Shown piece after piece: positions 1 to 11,400 of a stretch of 64,000 bases of DNA. The stretch is from Limnomonas spitsbergensis. Its lineage: Eukaryota > Chlorophyta > Chlorophyceae > Chlamydomonadales. The notes below the pieces were generated by a model. The model ran no database searches and was not told where the DNA came from. It worked only from the letters and a program-made list of their open reading frames with translations. The translations under genes were made by a program, and so were the position numbers. The stretch spans positions 2,418,001-2,482,000 of the forward strand of contig JAYJMM010000026.1 of assembly GCA_037349105.1 (NCBI GenBank). Reading direction: 5' to 3'. Numbering within the stretch: position 1 is the first letter of the stretch; each line of letters opens with the position of its first letter.

Positions 1-1496
1 GGCCCTCTTATAGAGTCTGTCAAATCAATGACGTTACACGTCTGGGCCCTGCTAAAATAAAGGGTCGGCCGAGTGGGCGCCTAACTAAAGAGTTGGGAGG
101 AAATATGGAAATAAACACAAGCAGGACAAAAGAGAGGAGGAGAAAGTGGGAAACAAAGTGAAGGGACAAGACAAAATTTGGAAAATAAATACTGAGCAGG
201 TTCCAACCTCTGAAAAACGTCTACGCTTCAACGATATCTATCACGTCTTTCACACAGGCCAGGGCACCCCACCTAAGCTTGCCTCGGTACAACTCTACAA
301 AGTCACTAGCACCGTTCGGAGGACCTGCCCATCCCCGCTCCCTAAGTTGATCCTGCACGCTGGAGCAATGAAATCATGCATGCAGCGCGTCCTTCACATT
401 GTCGCCGTCTCCCCTAGCCCAACATCGCTGGCAGCACCGTCTGTCATGCTGCTGACCACTGCGCCGTCCTCTAGTGTCAGCCGTGCTGACGGCGCCGAGC
501 TGCAGCCTTAAGGTCGTGCGCACGCAAGCACACTCCCTTCGGTGGTGCGGACCCTGGCCTGCACAAGCACGGCGCTCGCCGTAGACTGAAACCAGGTGCG
601 GTAGGCGGCCGCAGACCTGTGTTCAGTGGCAGGATCTCTGGGGTCCCCTCTGCCAGCTGCATCCAGCTGCGCCCGCTCGTATGCTGCATCAACTAGCGCT
701 AGGCGCTAGCACCTCTCTGACAGGCAGCGGCTGTACTGTCAAATGGGTAAAAAAGTCTGGTGGGAAAACCTGTGAAGACAGCTCAACCTTAGCAACCTCA
801 GTGTAAGGTTGTATTATCACGTTGTCAAGTACATAATTGCTGAGCACCTATTAGCTGAATGGCGTGATTTTCCTGGTCTTATGTCGATGACATTACACCT
901 CTGGGCTCTGCTCAAAAAGGGCTCAGCCGCATGTGCGCCCAACTGGTCTCATATCTTCATTGCCAGGTCTTATGTGTCAAGCAAAAGTGCGCAAGTGGAG
1001 TGTGGCCATGCATGCGACTAGGCCAGACATTTCGCTCCCTGCTGGAACCCCCATCGTTGCGGCTGGACTGGGTGGAAGCGGTCCTTCCTGTGAAGATCGT
1101 TACTGTTTTGAATGAACTGCATCGATCGATGGCTTGTGCCGTGGAGCCATGCAACGCTTGCGACCCTGACTGCTCCTACCGGGCCCTTATCGCTGCCACT
1201 CGACTCGCTGGCAGTGATCCTGATTGCGAATTGCAATCTTAATGCCTTAATTGTTATGTAATTGGCATTGCCGAGGTGCTGTGGACAACCTGCACCCCTG
1301 CATGACAACTCTGACCAGGCCGCCCACGGTGCCGGTTTGCTCCAATTCGCATGCTGACCTTTGATGTCCATTTCCAACGCCATGTCGCCATAGCGCCGTG
1401 CATCCGTACCCTGGATCCGGGTTCAGCAAAGTCAGGGTTTGGCATGATTGATTTTACATCAATTTCTCCCCTCAGACGCGGCGCTTAGCTTGGCCA
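1..1496. other. Upstream region with two dispersed-repeat copies
   Basis: I see no convincing exon here. Positions 27-480 hold a long copy of the dispersed repeat described at 25580. It starts with the conserved TCAATGACGTTACAC block and continues through a shared body containing CCGTTCGGAGGACCTGC. Positions 880-945 hold a second, shorter copy of the same head. The remaining open frames overlap on both strands, have no recognisable motif and show no paired splice sites. The promoter and 5' UTR of the MSH1-like gene should lie in the right part of this stretch, but I cannot point to a core element. Confidence 0.5.
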
Positions 1497-2463
1497 ATGC
1501 TGACGTTGGCCCACACGTTGGCCAGCTTGCCGGGCAAGATGTTGGCGCGCGGAAATCTATCCTCTCAGTGCTCTACCGCTTCAATGAGCAGTGAGTTTGG
1601 AAGGGTGCATGCTGATTTGTAAGGCATGGTCATTGCGTTCGGATAAGACGAGATTTCGATTCGAAACGTTGTTTTAAACAACACAACAACGACCCAACGT
1701 AATTTTTCGAGATTGCCAAACAGTGCGAACCGAACAGAAAAATTAAGACGGAAGCTAGTACCCAAAATGTTAGTGACGCACTCCGGGGGAGATCTCGGAC
1801 ACGCTAGAGATCGACACAGAGTACGTGTCTTCTGCTCCACATCTGTCATACAGCCCCATATTGTAATCGCCATTCCTGGCAAGGTCAGATCAACTGTGCT
1901 GCAGATAATGATCATGAAGGACTAGTCCGACTTGTGCTGTCTTCTTTAACCCTGTGAATGGTCAGTGGGGAACATTGACACCTCATTCTGCTTTTTGCAG
2001 GTTGCACTCCCTCCAGATATCTGTCGGTCTCTGGACACAGTCCTTTGCGATCATCAGCCAGCATGAGCACCAGCTGTAGCCGCAACAATGCATCCTTGTC
2101 AACGAGGCCCAGTTGTCAGAGGGCTAAGTTACGTCCTCTGACAAGACCAGCACCAACGCCCAGCCCGTGGACGAGTATGCTTGCGGCAGCAGCAACCCCC
2201 AATTGTCACTATGGGGCAGATATTCATGGCACCCTTCATCACCGGGCGCAACATGGAGTAGAAACGGCACCCCTTCTTGCTGGGTTACGCTCTGGTGGCC
2301 TCAGGCCACGTAGCCTGAGCAGCAGCAGCCTTGCTGTTGTGGCAGCTGTCTCCAAAAGTTCCGCTGGATCAAGCGATGATGAAAATGATGCCAGGGACAG
2401 AGCTAGCGTTATGAACGATGCTGACCGCGAGTTCTGGAGAATCCTGATGCTGCGGATCGAAGA
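1497..2463 (+). other. MSH1 exons 1-2: probable organelle-targeting N-terminus
   Basis: The exon ending at the donor GTGAGT (1591) joins in phase to the acceptor at 2000. Reading begins MLTLAHTLASLPGKMLARGN and is then rich in Ser, Arg, Ala and Pro and almost free of acidic residues for about 80 residues. That composition is typical of mitochondrial or plastid presequences and fits a protein of the MSH1 family. An acidic linker (SSDDENDARD) follows, then DREFWRILMLRIEE, which aligns with the segment before MutS I in plant MSH1. A second in-frame ATG at 2063 would give a shorter but still Ser/Arg-rich leader, so two starts and dual targeting are possible. Exon 1 could also be 5' UTR. Confidence 0.6.
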
Positions 2464-5400
2464 GTAAGCTGGACTGCTGGTGCTTGAAATCTGGCGCAAT
2501 TCGATTTCTTTTTTAAACTTCATCATGTTTTTGCATGAGCTCTCGCCTCTCAATTGGCTTACCAATCTTGTATGCATCCTCACCTTTGATTCCTTGATGA
2601 GGGTGGCAATTACATGCCCCAGGAGAATCAGTGTTGTTGATATTTTGTACAGATTGTGTCTGACAGTTAGAGTGTTGTGGCTGTTTTGATGATGCATGGT
2701 TCCCTGTGTGTGAGGGGGGTGTAATGCACCTTTTGGTTGCTAAGCTCTGTTTGCCAGCTTATGACATTTCCCTCATTATGCTGGTGCTCACTTATGCTGA
2801 TGGCATTGTTGTACATGAACAGGATGAGGGTAAATTGCCCTTACGGGCATCGTGGATCTTTGAGATTGAGCCTGTGTTTCAGTCAGAGGACCCAGATGAC
2901 GCCCTGCCCCTGCCCCTGCCCCTGCCATGGTTGGATGAGGTTCTCGACACTGCCCTAATTCCTGCCACTGTGCCTCTGCCCTTGTTGCCCTTCCACTGCT
3001 CAGGACCATCCTCAAAGATTTGCTGTCGAAACTAGACATGGCCCACATACTAGGTGTCTCAAACCCACGGGTCAATCGAGCGAACGGAAAGGGTTCATTC
3101 AGTGTCGCCGGCTACAGTTTCTTCTGTAAAGTCAAGAGGTTGCATCCGCGCTGTGTGGCGCTTGTGCAGGTGCGGTCTAACTGGAGGGAGTTGCAAATTA
3201 ATGTGTTCATGATGGAGACTGAACGGGTGTGCGTTGAGAGGTGGATTGTGGTAGGCTCCCACCATAAAATAACATGACTTTGTGTACTGTAGATTCAAAT
3301 TGCCTTCCCCCAGGTATGAAAACTCGTTTTTTCTCATGCTGCTGCCCTCAGGGCAAATTCCCGACCAAAACTCTTAATTCCTGACTGAAACTGGCGTCGA
3401 CAATCGACAATATTTTCATGGATCCCTCAACCCCAAACAACGTTAATTATTAGGGAAGGCAAAGCAAATCTACTGTATGCGGTGTTGTAGATTAAGATAG
3501 TGGGTTCCAGCGAAAACAAAGGTTGCGAGGCGTGCGCCATGGGCTGTGCAGATTCGAAACTTCAAAATACCAGGAGCAGGTGGCACGATGCGGAATCGGG
3601 AGGAAGCGGTTAGTACATGTACGATAAGGCTATGGGATTTTTCACTGCAGGCCTTCATATGGTACAAGGCTTACTACAGTAGTACTTTACAATCATAGTA
3701 GCCTAGGGGTGCAGGAAGGCCCTCACAATCTACAGAACCTTACTTTTGTTTTGCCCTTCTCCGTTTTGAATCAATTACTTCCTTCAATGCAAGTCTGCGC
3801 GCACAATTTTGACAGACTCTCTCGATTTACGATGCAAGCTGTGGAAGATTTAGTACCGTATTTACGTATTTTGATTGCGAGGGAAGACAGGGGAAAGACA
3901 TGGTTGGCCTTCCATTGCTGATTTGCTTGATGCCTGGCCACTTGAACGATGAGAACGATCCACCTACGAATGTCCGTTTAGGCTTCTAGCTGCAGTCACG
4001 GCAACCCTTTTATGAACTGCTCTCCATGTGCACCGTTCCCATCTCATTAATAATCCGTGGGGCACCTCGGGTCCTTACAGATCGGAGATTTCTACGAGGC
4101 TGCTGGCTTCGACTCGCTGTTGCTCTGCCAGTTTGCCAAGGTCAGCCCGATGGCTCCTATGCATGGCTTGGCCCGCTCCGGGGTCCCACTCGCCAACATG
4201 CCCAGAGCTGTGCGAGCGCTCAACGAGGCGGATCTGTCGGTGGTGAGTGTCCGTTCTTTTTTAACGCTGGTGGGTCTAACATTATGTACGGTTTTGTCAG
4301 TGCGATATCAGCAGCTTCTCAGCACCCTGCTGCCCTTGCGATAGCCCCCATCATTTGTCAGCTTCAGAGCGTGCCCACAAGTGTGCGGGTCCATTCACCA
4401 TTATTTGGCCGTGATCTTCAGGATGTGCGGAGAACCAGGTCTAAATAGGGTCAAAAAGCAAGGAATATTTGCCCAGATAAGCCTCCTGGGCACTTTGCAA
4501 GAGACGTAGTGGGCCAGGCCTCCAAAAAAAGACACAGGGAGTTGCCACTCCAGGAAGCTCCTCCCCTTTCATTCACACTCCACCTGCAGATCAGATCTAC
4601 CTGGCATCATCTTGCTGGTGACATGACTGCACCTGTCTGTCCTGATGCTTGCACCCCTGTACATGCTCTCAACCGTTTCAGGCGGTGTGCAAGGAGATCC
4701 CGAGCGGGAGGTACGGAACGACGACAGGCGCGAAGCTGAGGGCTGTGCACGGGGTGTCGACGCCGGTGAGGTTTGTTCAGAAGAACATGCAAGGCTGTGC
4801 TGTTGGCCAGGCATAGTTTGGTATAACATCAGGATTTGGCGACCTGCTGAGGTATACCGGCCTGGCAACAAGCAGAGCCACTCGTTTTTTTTGCAGTTGC
4901 TGTCATGTGAGGTGGTCGGAAGCCAGAAACATCTTTTGATGACGCCACTCTTGGTGCTGTCATATCTGCCTTCTTGTTACTTAGTGCCACATGATATAAT
5001 TATATAAAGTAGTGGTTCATCATGTTATCTTGAGCAGCGTTATGTTGCATCGTGCGACGTTCATGATAGCTTCCGTCCCCTACATCCAATCCCATACCTC
5101 TTATACTGCCCTGTTCAGGCCCATCCGCTGGTCCTCGAGGGTGGCATGGAAGCGGAATTCTACGCCGAGGGAATGCCTCTCGTTGGTGAGCCTGCCACTG
5201 GCAGACATTTCTGACTGGAATTCAAGGCAGTCAGATGCAACATGCAGGGTGTCATACTTAGCAGGCTCATTGCAGCCGGCTGGTATTCATGACGAACAAG
5301 TTGCATTTAGAAGGGAGCAGCTTCTGCACAGAGACTGCACGCGCAACAAAACGACTTGGGGCTGGCAACCAGAGTGGTGGTTTGTCCTGGTTCGTGTTTC

Positions 5401-8400
5401 ACGGAGTAACAAATCTTGGATGTTGGATGATAGTAGCATGACCTCGCATTCAAATGTGTCACCATCATATCTTTTGTTGCGCACAGGTATCGCGTGCAGC
5501 AAGGGCGGGTACATCCTGCTGGAGGTGCGTGGGTGGGTGGGTGGTGTTTCTTTTAGTGGTAATCGGACCACCTTTCATGGGCCTTGTCGTGGCCACCCAT
5601 GGGCCGATTGACACCAAACCTGGATCAGCCTCAAGCCGGAGGCCATGGTAGTAGTGCTGGCCGGGCCAGGGGCTGGTGGCCGTAGGCCACAATGTAGCTG
5701 AAAGGTAGCTGAAAGTGATGCGGTACCCACTGCAAACCGCACTGTGTGTGGGCCAATTGGGATTGCGTCGTACGATGTGGGGTAATAAAATGAGCCTTCC
5801 TTCTCGAAGGCTTTCGATTCCGTATCTCAGACTAGCTGTTGGGAGGGCTACCGGCCAACAATCTTCACCAACCCCTGAGCGCTGTAATTGTTGCAGATGC
5901 TTCAGGCCCCATAACAGTGCCAGGTTACTTTTGCTGACTGGTATGTATGTTATGTATGTTATGTATGTTATGTATGTTATGTATTGTTTCATCGTAGCCT
6001 AAGGGCCAACAGACATCTAATACTTCTTCATGTATGGAGCAACAAATGGTTTCTACCTTGCTTACGCCCACATCACCTGCGTGTATGCACTGGCAATTGT
6101 TCTGCTTTACTAATTGTTCTGCTTTACTAATTGTTCTGCTTTACTATTTGTAAATCTGTATTTGATGCGGAAGTTTTTTCTCTCTTTCAGCTCCTCCTCA
6201 TTCACACATTCCTCCCCCGCCATTCATGCCTTGATGCGCGCAGTACAAGCATGAGCTGCACACCATAGAGGTCAGCGAACAGCTGACCCCGGAATCTCTC
6301 ATGTCCAAGCTGAGCTCCATGAGGGCGGCGCGTCCCCTGCTGCTGCACGGCAGCCTCAAGGACGTCTGGGTCAGTGCCATTAATCAGCAGTGTTTATTTT
6401 AATGCGTGCCAAAGCACCTTTGGGGGGCCGCCGGGCGGCCGATCCTGGGCCGATTGTGACCAAACCTTGACCGGCCTATGGCCGGTGGCCCAAGCAGTAG
6501 GGCTTGCTGCACCGGGTGGCCTCGGCTCTAAGCCGTGATGTAGCTGAATTGTAGCTGAAGCACACTAAAATAACCAGTGCTGATAACGACCCCCGCTGTA
6601 TTTCTGATCTTCTCACTTTCTGGAGTTATCAGGGCGGGGGGGGCTAAGCACAGGCCTGAAAAAGCTAGCAAGAAAAATGAACTATCGCAGTGACAGACCT
6701 CCTTAATTTCTCTGCTAGATAGAATTTAGCACACCATGTTTTCACTTAGTAGTGGTTCATCATGCTATCTTGAGCAGCATTATGTTGCACTTATCCATCA
6801 CCACACGAGGTTCAAGTGTTTGAAACCTTCGCCTGGTTACCAGCCCCCTCTGTAAACAAGTGTTTGCCCTGATAGTGCAGAAGCTGCCAGCCCCTCCCTC
6901 TAAGCTTAGTTGATCTAAAGGATGTTTCCAATTAGTGCATTGTCTAATTCAATAGCTTGCCGTACTCGTTATCTGTGAAGACAGAAAGGTGATTTAAATT
7001 GATCCCATGACTCCATGATAGCTCTGGCCCGGTGCAGGTTGCATGTGCCAGCATTTAGCCCCCTACCCTGTGCCGGGTCCTGACCATGCAGGGTGTGAGA
7101 ACTCATCCATCCAGCTCCAGCCTCGATTGATATAGGGTTGTGATTTAGGCAGAAGGTCAAGGGGTATAGGGGGTGGAGAAGGCTCTTCATCGGTTTTGTT
7201 TTTGTCCGAGTGACCACAGATAGGCGCACCCAGTCCAAGACTTCCCTACCTACCTTCTGCTGTGTGCACTTGATGCAGTCTGCGGTAGCTCCCAACGCGT
7301 AGACCCTTCCCTGTATGCTCACACAACACTTCTCTGTGATGTGCCTCGTAGGTCTACTTTGGGGTTCTTCCCCCCCCCCTCCCCCGGTTTGCTCTGCGTG
7401 ACCCTTCTGAAAAAGGCTTTGCTTGGTTGTGCTGACTATGTCACAAGTACACACACTCACACGCCTTCTGCTCTGTCTCGTCGGTGCAGCCGGTGGGAGC
7501 ATCCCCTACGCGAGTCATCAACATGATCAAGGAGTACGCCAAGGGAGATCTGGGCACCCAGTACTATGGTGGAGAGGACCCCATCCCGGTGAGTTAACGG
7601 CATGAAGGCTGGAAGCCCTTGGAAAGGATGAAGAACGGAAAATATATACAATTGTAACACTCACGGACTCCCTTACCTTCTGGCATAAGAATGCAATGGG
7701 CAGCAGAGGCTGGGGCATAGTCTGCTCCCTGTACAAATACGCCAACGGTGTTTAGGGGCTTGGTCTCCTGGCCTGACTCGACTCTGGAATCTGGATACCC
7801 TGCCTACAAAGGCACGGTGGCAGGAGTGCCACTCGGGTGACCCGGTACGGAAATCCGATACGGTCAAACGTTGCGGTACGGATACGATACGGCCAAAATG
7901 GCCGGACAGGTAACAACTTGGCCGGACTGGTAACAACTTGGCCGGACTGGTAACAAATTGGCCGGACAGGTAACAAATTGGCCGGACAGGTAACAAATTG
8001 GCCGACACGGTGTTTATACATGGTATTGCTAAACGGTGCGATACGATGCGGTAAATGGTATGGGATATGGACCCAAACGGTCGTACTGGGTACCCCTGGT
8101 GCCACTGTTCAGGATGCAAGCCAATATGCTTGAGACTGCAAATGTGCAAAGTAGCATGCCTCCGGGACATCAAAGTATGTGTGCAGAGCAGGGTGGCCAC
8201 AGCGATACGCATCTTCTGCCTGCTGTTACCTGCTGCCCCTAAGGGCATGGCATTGGTGGATGTAGAGGATGGGAGGATGACGGACACTCACCTCTCACCT
8301 GCTGATGCCTCCTGCCGGCGACGCAGGGCTTCCAGAACGAGGTCAGGAAGGGGATGGACATGCGTCCCGAGGAATACCTCCGTGTGGTGAACGCCAGCAA

Positions 8401-11400
8401 GGAAAAGTCCGGTCGACCTCTTCCGCCTTACTTGTCAACTGTCAACAACCTCGGGCTGAACAACTCCCCGGGGATGCCCAACTTGCGGGTGGGCTGTGCC
8501 TAAATCAGAGGCTGAGTCCCTGCAGTATCTTCTTGGCCAGCGGGCTTGATTACAGTTTGCTTGCTCCTACTGGTTTGTTCTTGCTTTGGGAAAGTCCATA
8601 TTTCAAACGCCATAGCCCATTCTTGTCCATGGCCGTGCCTGCTTTGCTCTTAAAGGAAGGACCGGCATCGACGTTGCCCGAGAGCAGTATTAGCTGTTTT
8701 TTTGTTTGGGGAGACTTAATGTGCCATGAATGACAACTCCAGATAAAGAAAGAAGCTATGTCCACCTTGGGGCGTGCGGGGTAAGGGAACAGCATAGCTC
8801 GGGGCTGAAGCCACATCCGCACCGTTACCATTGCACTGAGCTTAAATGTGTCCCCCAGGACTCTGTCCTTCCGGATCGGACCCCCCCGGAGTCCAGGCGC
8901 TGGCTGGAGGCCTTACTGAGGCTGCCCCCATCTCCCCAGATTGCGCTCGTGCTGCACCAGGCCTGCCGGTGAGCGAGGATTACCTGCTGCCTTGCATGGA
9001 GCACTGCACATGAAAGTAAATAAAACGGCTCCCAGCCCAGGGGTTGGACCGAGGGGTCTTCGAAGTTCGAACTAGAAGTGAAGTAGCATGTCTGTAACCC
9101 TGGTAATTTTCGCCAATGTGTCACCAATTGGTAGCGGTACCTTTGGAACCGGACAATATTTTAAGTTAGCGTCCGACCGGTATGGCTTGGTCTGTACCCC
9201 TTGGCTATCTGGGCTCGGTAAATCTCACGCCCGCATGGCCGTTTTGTGCTTGCTTTCACAGGCACAGCCTCGGCCCATGCTGTACTGCGTGCTCGACCCA
9301 CACGTCCCTATGGTGCATAGATCTTCCTCAATCTCCGCTTAGAAGCACTGGCATGCTGTTCTCATCTCATCTCATTTTGTTCAGGCGTTTTTTATTGAGT
9401 TAAAAATTTTGGTTACCGTAGGGTTGTTTGCTTGGGGCTGTCAACCTGCTGGCTATGCCAAGCAGCCAGCATTTATGTTGAACAAGCCTGGCTACCTAGT
9501 GACCAGGCTGACACTGACACAGTTCCATTGGCTGCTAGCCCGCATGCATGACGTCCTGTAATCGAGTTCTGCCTGAACTCCTGTATCTGCATCCTGCCGG
9601 GCCATGCGGCAGGCACCTGGCAACGGTGGACGCGCCCTATTCCAACCTGCATGCGTCCATGTCCACCAAGAAGGTCAGCGAGATCATCCTCGTTGGTCAG
9701 GGCCACGAGCTGTTCTTCAGGGACCTGTCAGGTGCGCTGAGCATGGCCCCATGTTTGTGATTAAAAGCACCTCTGCGGGATGATCAAAGGTGCTTCATTG
9801 GGCGGCCGGGTGCGTTTCAGGGGGCGTGCGCAGGATTGCGGCATGAGGGTGGGCGATTCAGGGGGCTCAGGCATAATTTGGGCTTCCGGGTTGAGGCTGG
9901 GTGCTTCAGGGGGGGGGTGCTTTGTTTATGGGATGCATTTTTGATGGGTGTGTAGAAGTGCCTCCTGTGCCTTCTTTTTGAACCAATGTTTTTGGCCACC
10001 TTCTAGCCAGCTCTTTCAGGGTTGTTGCATACTGTAGCTTTGCTTTGCCTTCCAGGCTCATAATTAACGTTGTTTGGGGCCACAGGATCCATGGATTTAC
10101 TATTTATCGTTTGTCAAGGCCAGTTTCCAGTCAGAAATTAGGAGCTTAGGTCGATTGTTTGCTGTGAGGGCAGCATAAAAAAGTGTTTTCATATCCGAGG
10201 GAAGGCAAATCAAATCTACGGTACATTGTTTATTTCTGCCAGCCTTCGATGTACTCCGCCTGGCTGCAATGATTTCCCCGCAAGCTGCCATGGTATGCTA
10301 TCGGCATGCGCCCTGCCCTCCTCCAGGTGTCCTGAACAACTTTCTGGATCTCATGCGGAACCCCGCGATGGAGCCCTTTGTTGAGGGGCTCTTGTCCTAC
10401 GTGCAGTGGGACCTGCAAGTGGAGATGGAGAGGATGGTCATGCAGCAAGAGGTATGGACAGTAGTTTTCAATCTAAGCCACTGCTCGGTTTGTATCGACT
10501 AGGTTGTTTTGCTCCGGAGAGGGGCCGGCGTTCCCAGCAGCCTGGGCTTTTGGATGCATGTAAAAGCAGTGACTGTTTAGCAATGATACATCATGGTATG
10601 GAATCCATGGCTGCTGCTTATCATCAAAATAACCACGTGTGTTATTATAGATAACATCATACTCTTGTGTGTTTTTACTCAGCAGTTGTTTGCGTATCCA
10701 AACTGTGAGTGCCTGCCAGGTGCAAAATGGAATACCCGTACCAATATAGTAGGCAAATTCCCGAACCGGTGCATGTACGTTTGGTTTCAGGAATTTCAAG
10801 CTAATCCATCAATGCAGATATGTATGATTGCATAAGATTGAAAGCGTGCAAGAAGACGTGCACGTAAACGTACACCAAGTGGGCATGGCGAATTGATGCC
10901 CACTCGAATCATTTGTATGTATGACTAGTGGCTGCCCCGGGGTGTCAATCATTGTGTGTGCCCATGTGCAGGTTGGAGAAACAGTCGTAGAAATCGCGCG
11001 GGTTGTGGACATGGACGGGTCTGGAGCGCTATGGTGAGAAGGCCGCGTGGTCCGCAAATTAAGATAAAATAGCAAACAAATATACCGGTAATGAATATAA
11101 CTGATGCGTGACGGCTCCCAGGCTTGGGTTCATCCTGTATCTGGGCTTGAGAATGGGAGCTGAGTGCAACATGTGGACATTTCAACTGGGTTGAGCCATC
11201 ACTTGGTCCTATCAATCCAGGAATGGTTTATGCACATTGTTATGTGCCCTTGCTCCATTAGCATGAAGAACTTATGCTGTTTCAAAGCCTGTTAGCTGGC
11301 ATTTTGTCTGACTCGTCCTGTTGTACACATAGCCTTGGAAAACAAAATATCGGCATTCAGCTAAGCTAAGCAATATTCTCAAGCCCCAAAATTTGCATGC

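Larger units (their letters stand above)
3004..6369 (+). other. MSH1 exons 3-8: MutS domain I and following region
   Basis: Exon 3 (3004-3169) ends HPRCVALVQ and joins in phase to IGDFYEAAGFDS of exon 4, reproducing the continuous block that opens domain I of plant MSH1. Phe in DFYE is the residue that in MutS proteins stacks on mismatched bases, and here the GDFYE form is kept. Later exons give VCKEIPSGRYG, HPLVLEGGMEAEFY, the PLVGIACSKGGYILLE block split between two exons, and EQLTPESLMSKLSSMR followed by LLLHGSLKDV. All align in order with the plant protein. Introns are 0.3-0.9 kb and carry dispersed repeats at 5570-5720 and a (TATGTTATG)n stretch near 5940. Confidence 0.85.

Noticed and set aside
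2239..2697. 152-codon minus-strand frame over MSH1 exon 2
   Set aside because: It is antisense to a plus-strand exon whose spliced product matches MSH1. No independent support.
9262..9340. Possible MSH1 exon after TTTCACAG
   Set aside because: The reading gives a Cys/Thr-rich sequence unlike MSH1. The acceptor at 9612 continues the frame as HLATVDAPYS and fits the phase of both neighbours.
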